Shown piece by piece: positions 62,901-64,000 of a stretch of 64,000 bases of DNA. The DNA lies in the NCBI GenBank assembly GCA_003993805.1, contig RSEF01000002.1, positions 7,681,957 through 7,745,956 on the forward strand. The letters are read 5' to 3'. Source of the DNA: Himantopus leucocephalus (lineage: Eukaryota; Chordata; Aves; Charadriiformes; Recurvirostridae). Under the pieces are notes generated by a model. It was not told the origin of the DNA. It did no database searches and worked only from the letters and a program-made list of their open reading frames with translations. The translations under genes were made by a program, and so were the position numbers. Positions within the stretch are counted from its first letter, which is position 1; each line of letters starts with the position of its first letter.

Positions 62901-63779
62901 GTAATGCGCCACATCAGTAATGTGCAGTGGACTGTGGCTGCTGCTTCCCTGCTTTAGATATCTCCTCTAGCAGAGGTCTTGCTAAGTACATTTTCTCATT
63001 TGCTATGTACTTTTCCCCAGGTACCCTAGGAAAGCAACTGCAGCCCATGCTACAGAGGAAATCAATCCACTTTACTCATCTTCCACAAACAAAACTGGGA
63101 GAAAAATCCCTCAAGACAGACAAAACACAATAATAGGGGATATAAAGACTGATGCCACTAGGAGCACCCAGTGCATCCTCCTCATCACATTTTTCTAACC
63201 ATTACCATTCTTCATTGGTTTTCCCTCCCAGCAGCCAAACTATGGCTTAAAAATAGGGAAAAGAAATCTGTCCTGGCCCATGAGATGGCCAAGAGGAGTC
63301 CCAAATAAAGGGGTTTATATGGCATAAACATAATGTCCATGGACAGCAAACAAATCAGGTTTTTGGTTTGCTTTTCCAAGTGCAGTTCTTAGTTCAAAAC
63401 TACTTTCATTCCTTTAAAACGTAATGATTAAAAATTCCTCTGAAAACAAAATGGACCACCTCCTTTGGAGAATGAAATTTTTTGCACTACTAAAACTGCT
63501 AAGAAAAAAAGTAATTGATTTTCACCAGCCTGATGAGATCTGCCCTTTCACGCTTGCCATAACGACCATCACTAATGCCGGTGTGACTGCAAAGGCCAGG
63601 GTGGCTGTCTATTGCTAGAAAGCAATGTAACACTGTCTGAGCTATCTCCCCTCTCCTTGGTCCTTTGCTGATGGGGACAAGGAGAATATTGTTGTTCTGG
63701 AGCATGACTACAACCTGGGAGATATCTCCCTTTTATGTACCCTGAGGACACCTCACTGGGAAGGGGCCCCACCTTTACT
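59907..63779. other. Noncoding stretch, nothing recognised
   Basis: This includes a T-rich tract at about 60870-60911. No exon, RNA gene or transposon boundary was recognised. Frames such as 62026-62355 and 62570-62914 (minus) lack recognisable domains. Confidence 0.55.
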
Positions 63780-64000
63780 CCTCCTTCTGCCTTGTATTAA
63801 GTTCTTATTCAGAAAAAAANTTTGCCTTGTATTAAGTTCTTATTCAGAAAAAAATTATATTAAGTAGGAACCTTGTACAATAAAATGTATTTTTGCACCA
63901 CCAAGAAAAATTCCTAGTGAAATACATTTACTAGACCTTANCCTCCTTCTGCCTTGTATTAAGTTCTTATTCAGAAAAAAAATTATAATAAGTAGGAACC
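63780..64000. repeat. Segment repeated three times around single Ns (assembly artefact)
   Basis: The block CTTCTGCCTTGTATTAAGTT plus CTTATTCAGAAAAAA occurs at 63780-63819, again from 63821 and again from 63942. Single Ns lie at 63820 and 63941. Copies two and three continue into the same AGTAGGAACC sequence with one base difference (TATATTAAG against TATAATAAG). This is the same contig-overlap pattern as at 29.1 and 49.6 kb. Confidence 0.88.

Overview
The window looks like 64 kb of intergenic or intronic DNA from a bird. The evidence is at least eight fragments of CR1 (chicken repeat 1) non-LTR retrotransposons, several ending in the diagnostic ATTCTATG tandem octamer, and four solo LTRs of one avian endogenous-retrovirus type that share TGTC...GACA-like ends and a U3 core. 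The species cannot be named from this. No protein-coding exon, tRNA, rRNA, CRISPR array or bacterial-type feature could be supported. The open reading frames present are short and of the size expected by chance, apart from decayed CR1 reverse-transcriptase remnants.

Layout. 1-14 kb is AT-rich unique-looking DNA with one CR1 3' end (4.8-5.1 kb), homopolymer tracts, a TA/ACGT-rich patch (8.95-9.05 kb), a perfect hairpin (10.84 kb) and an A/C-rich tract (12.9 kb). 14.4-15.6 kb holds two CR1 fragments back to back in opposite orientation, both carrying the same part of reverse transcriptase with damaged catalytic motifs. 18.2-18.7 kb is a third, longer CR1 3' end. 20.1-26.3 kb holds three plus-strand LTRs: one of a separate type with an octamer motif, and two of the common avian type. 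27.2 kb is a CR1 fragment cut by a 1000-base assembly gap. 29-36 kb has more CR1 tails plus a likely assembly duplication. 38.6 kb has an older CR1 piece. 48.6-49.2 and 59.1-59.9 kb are minus-strand solo LTRs. A 100-base gap at 49.85 kb also begins inside a CR1.

Between the repeats, mainly from 33 to 57 kb, are stretches with dense homeodomain-like ATTA motifs and balanced composition that resemble conserved noncoding enhancers. That is an impression from composition only, with no alignment behind it.

The window also carries three assembly defects where near-identical segments flank single N bases (about 29.07-29.34, 49.56-49.63 and 63.78-64.0 kb). These are best read as unmerged overlaps or haplotypes rather than biology. 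I found no credible undescribed biological system. The most useful observations are the inverted CR1 pair, the LTR family with its regulatory motifs, the candidate enhancers and the assembly artefacts.
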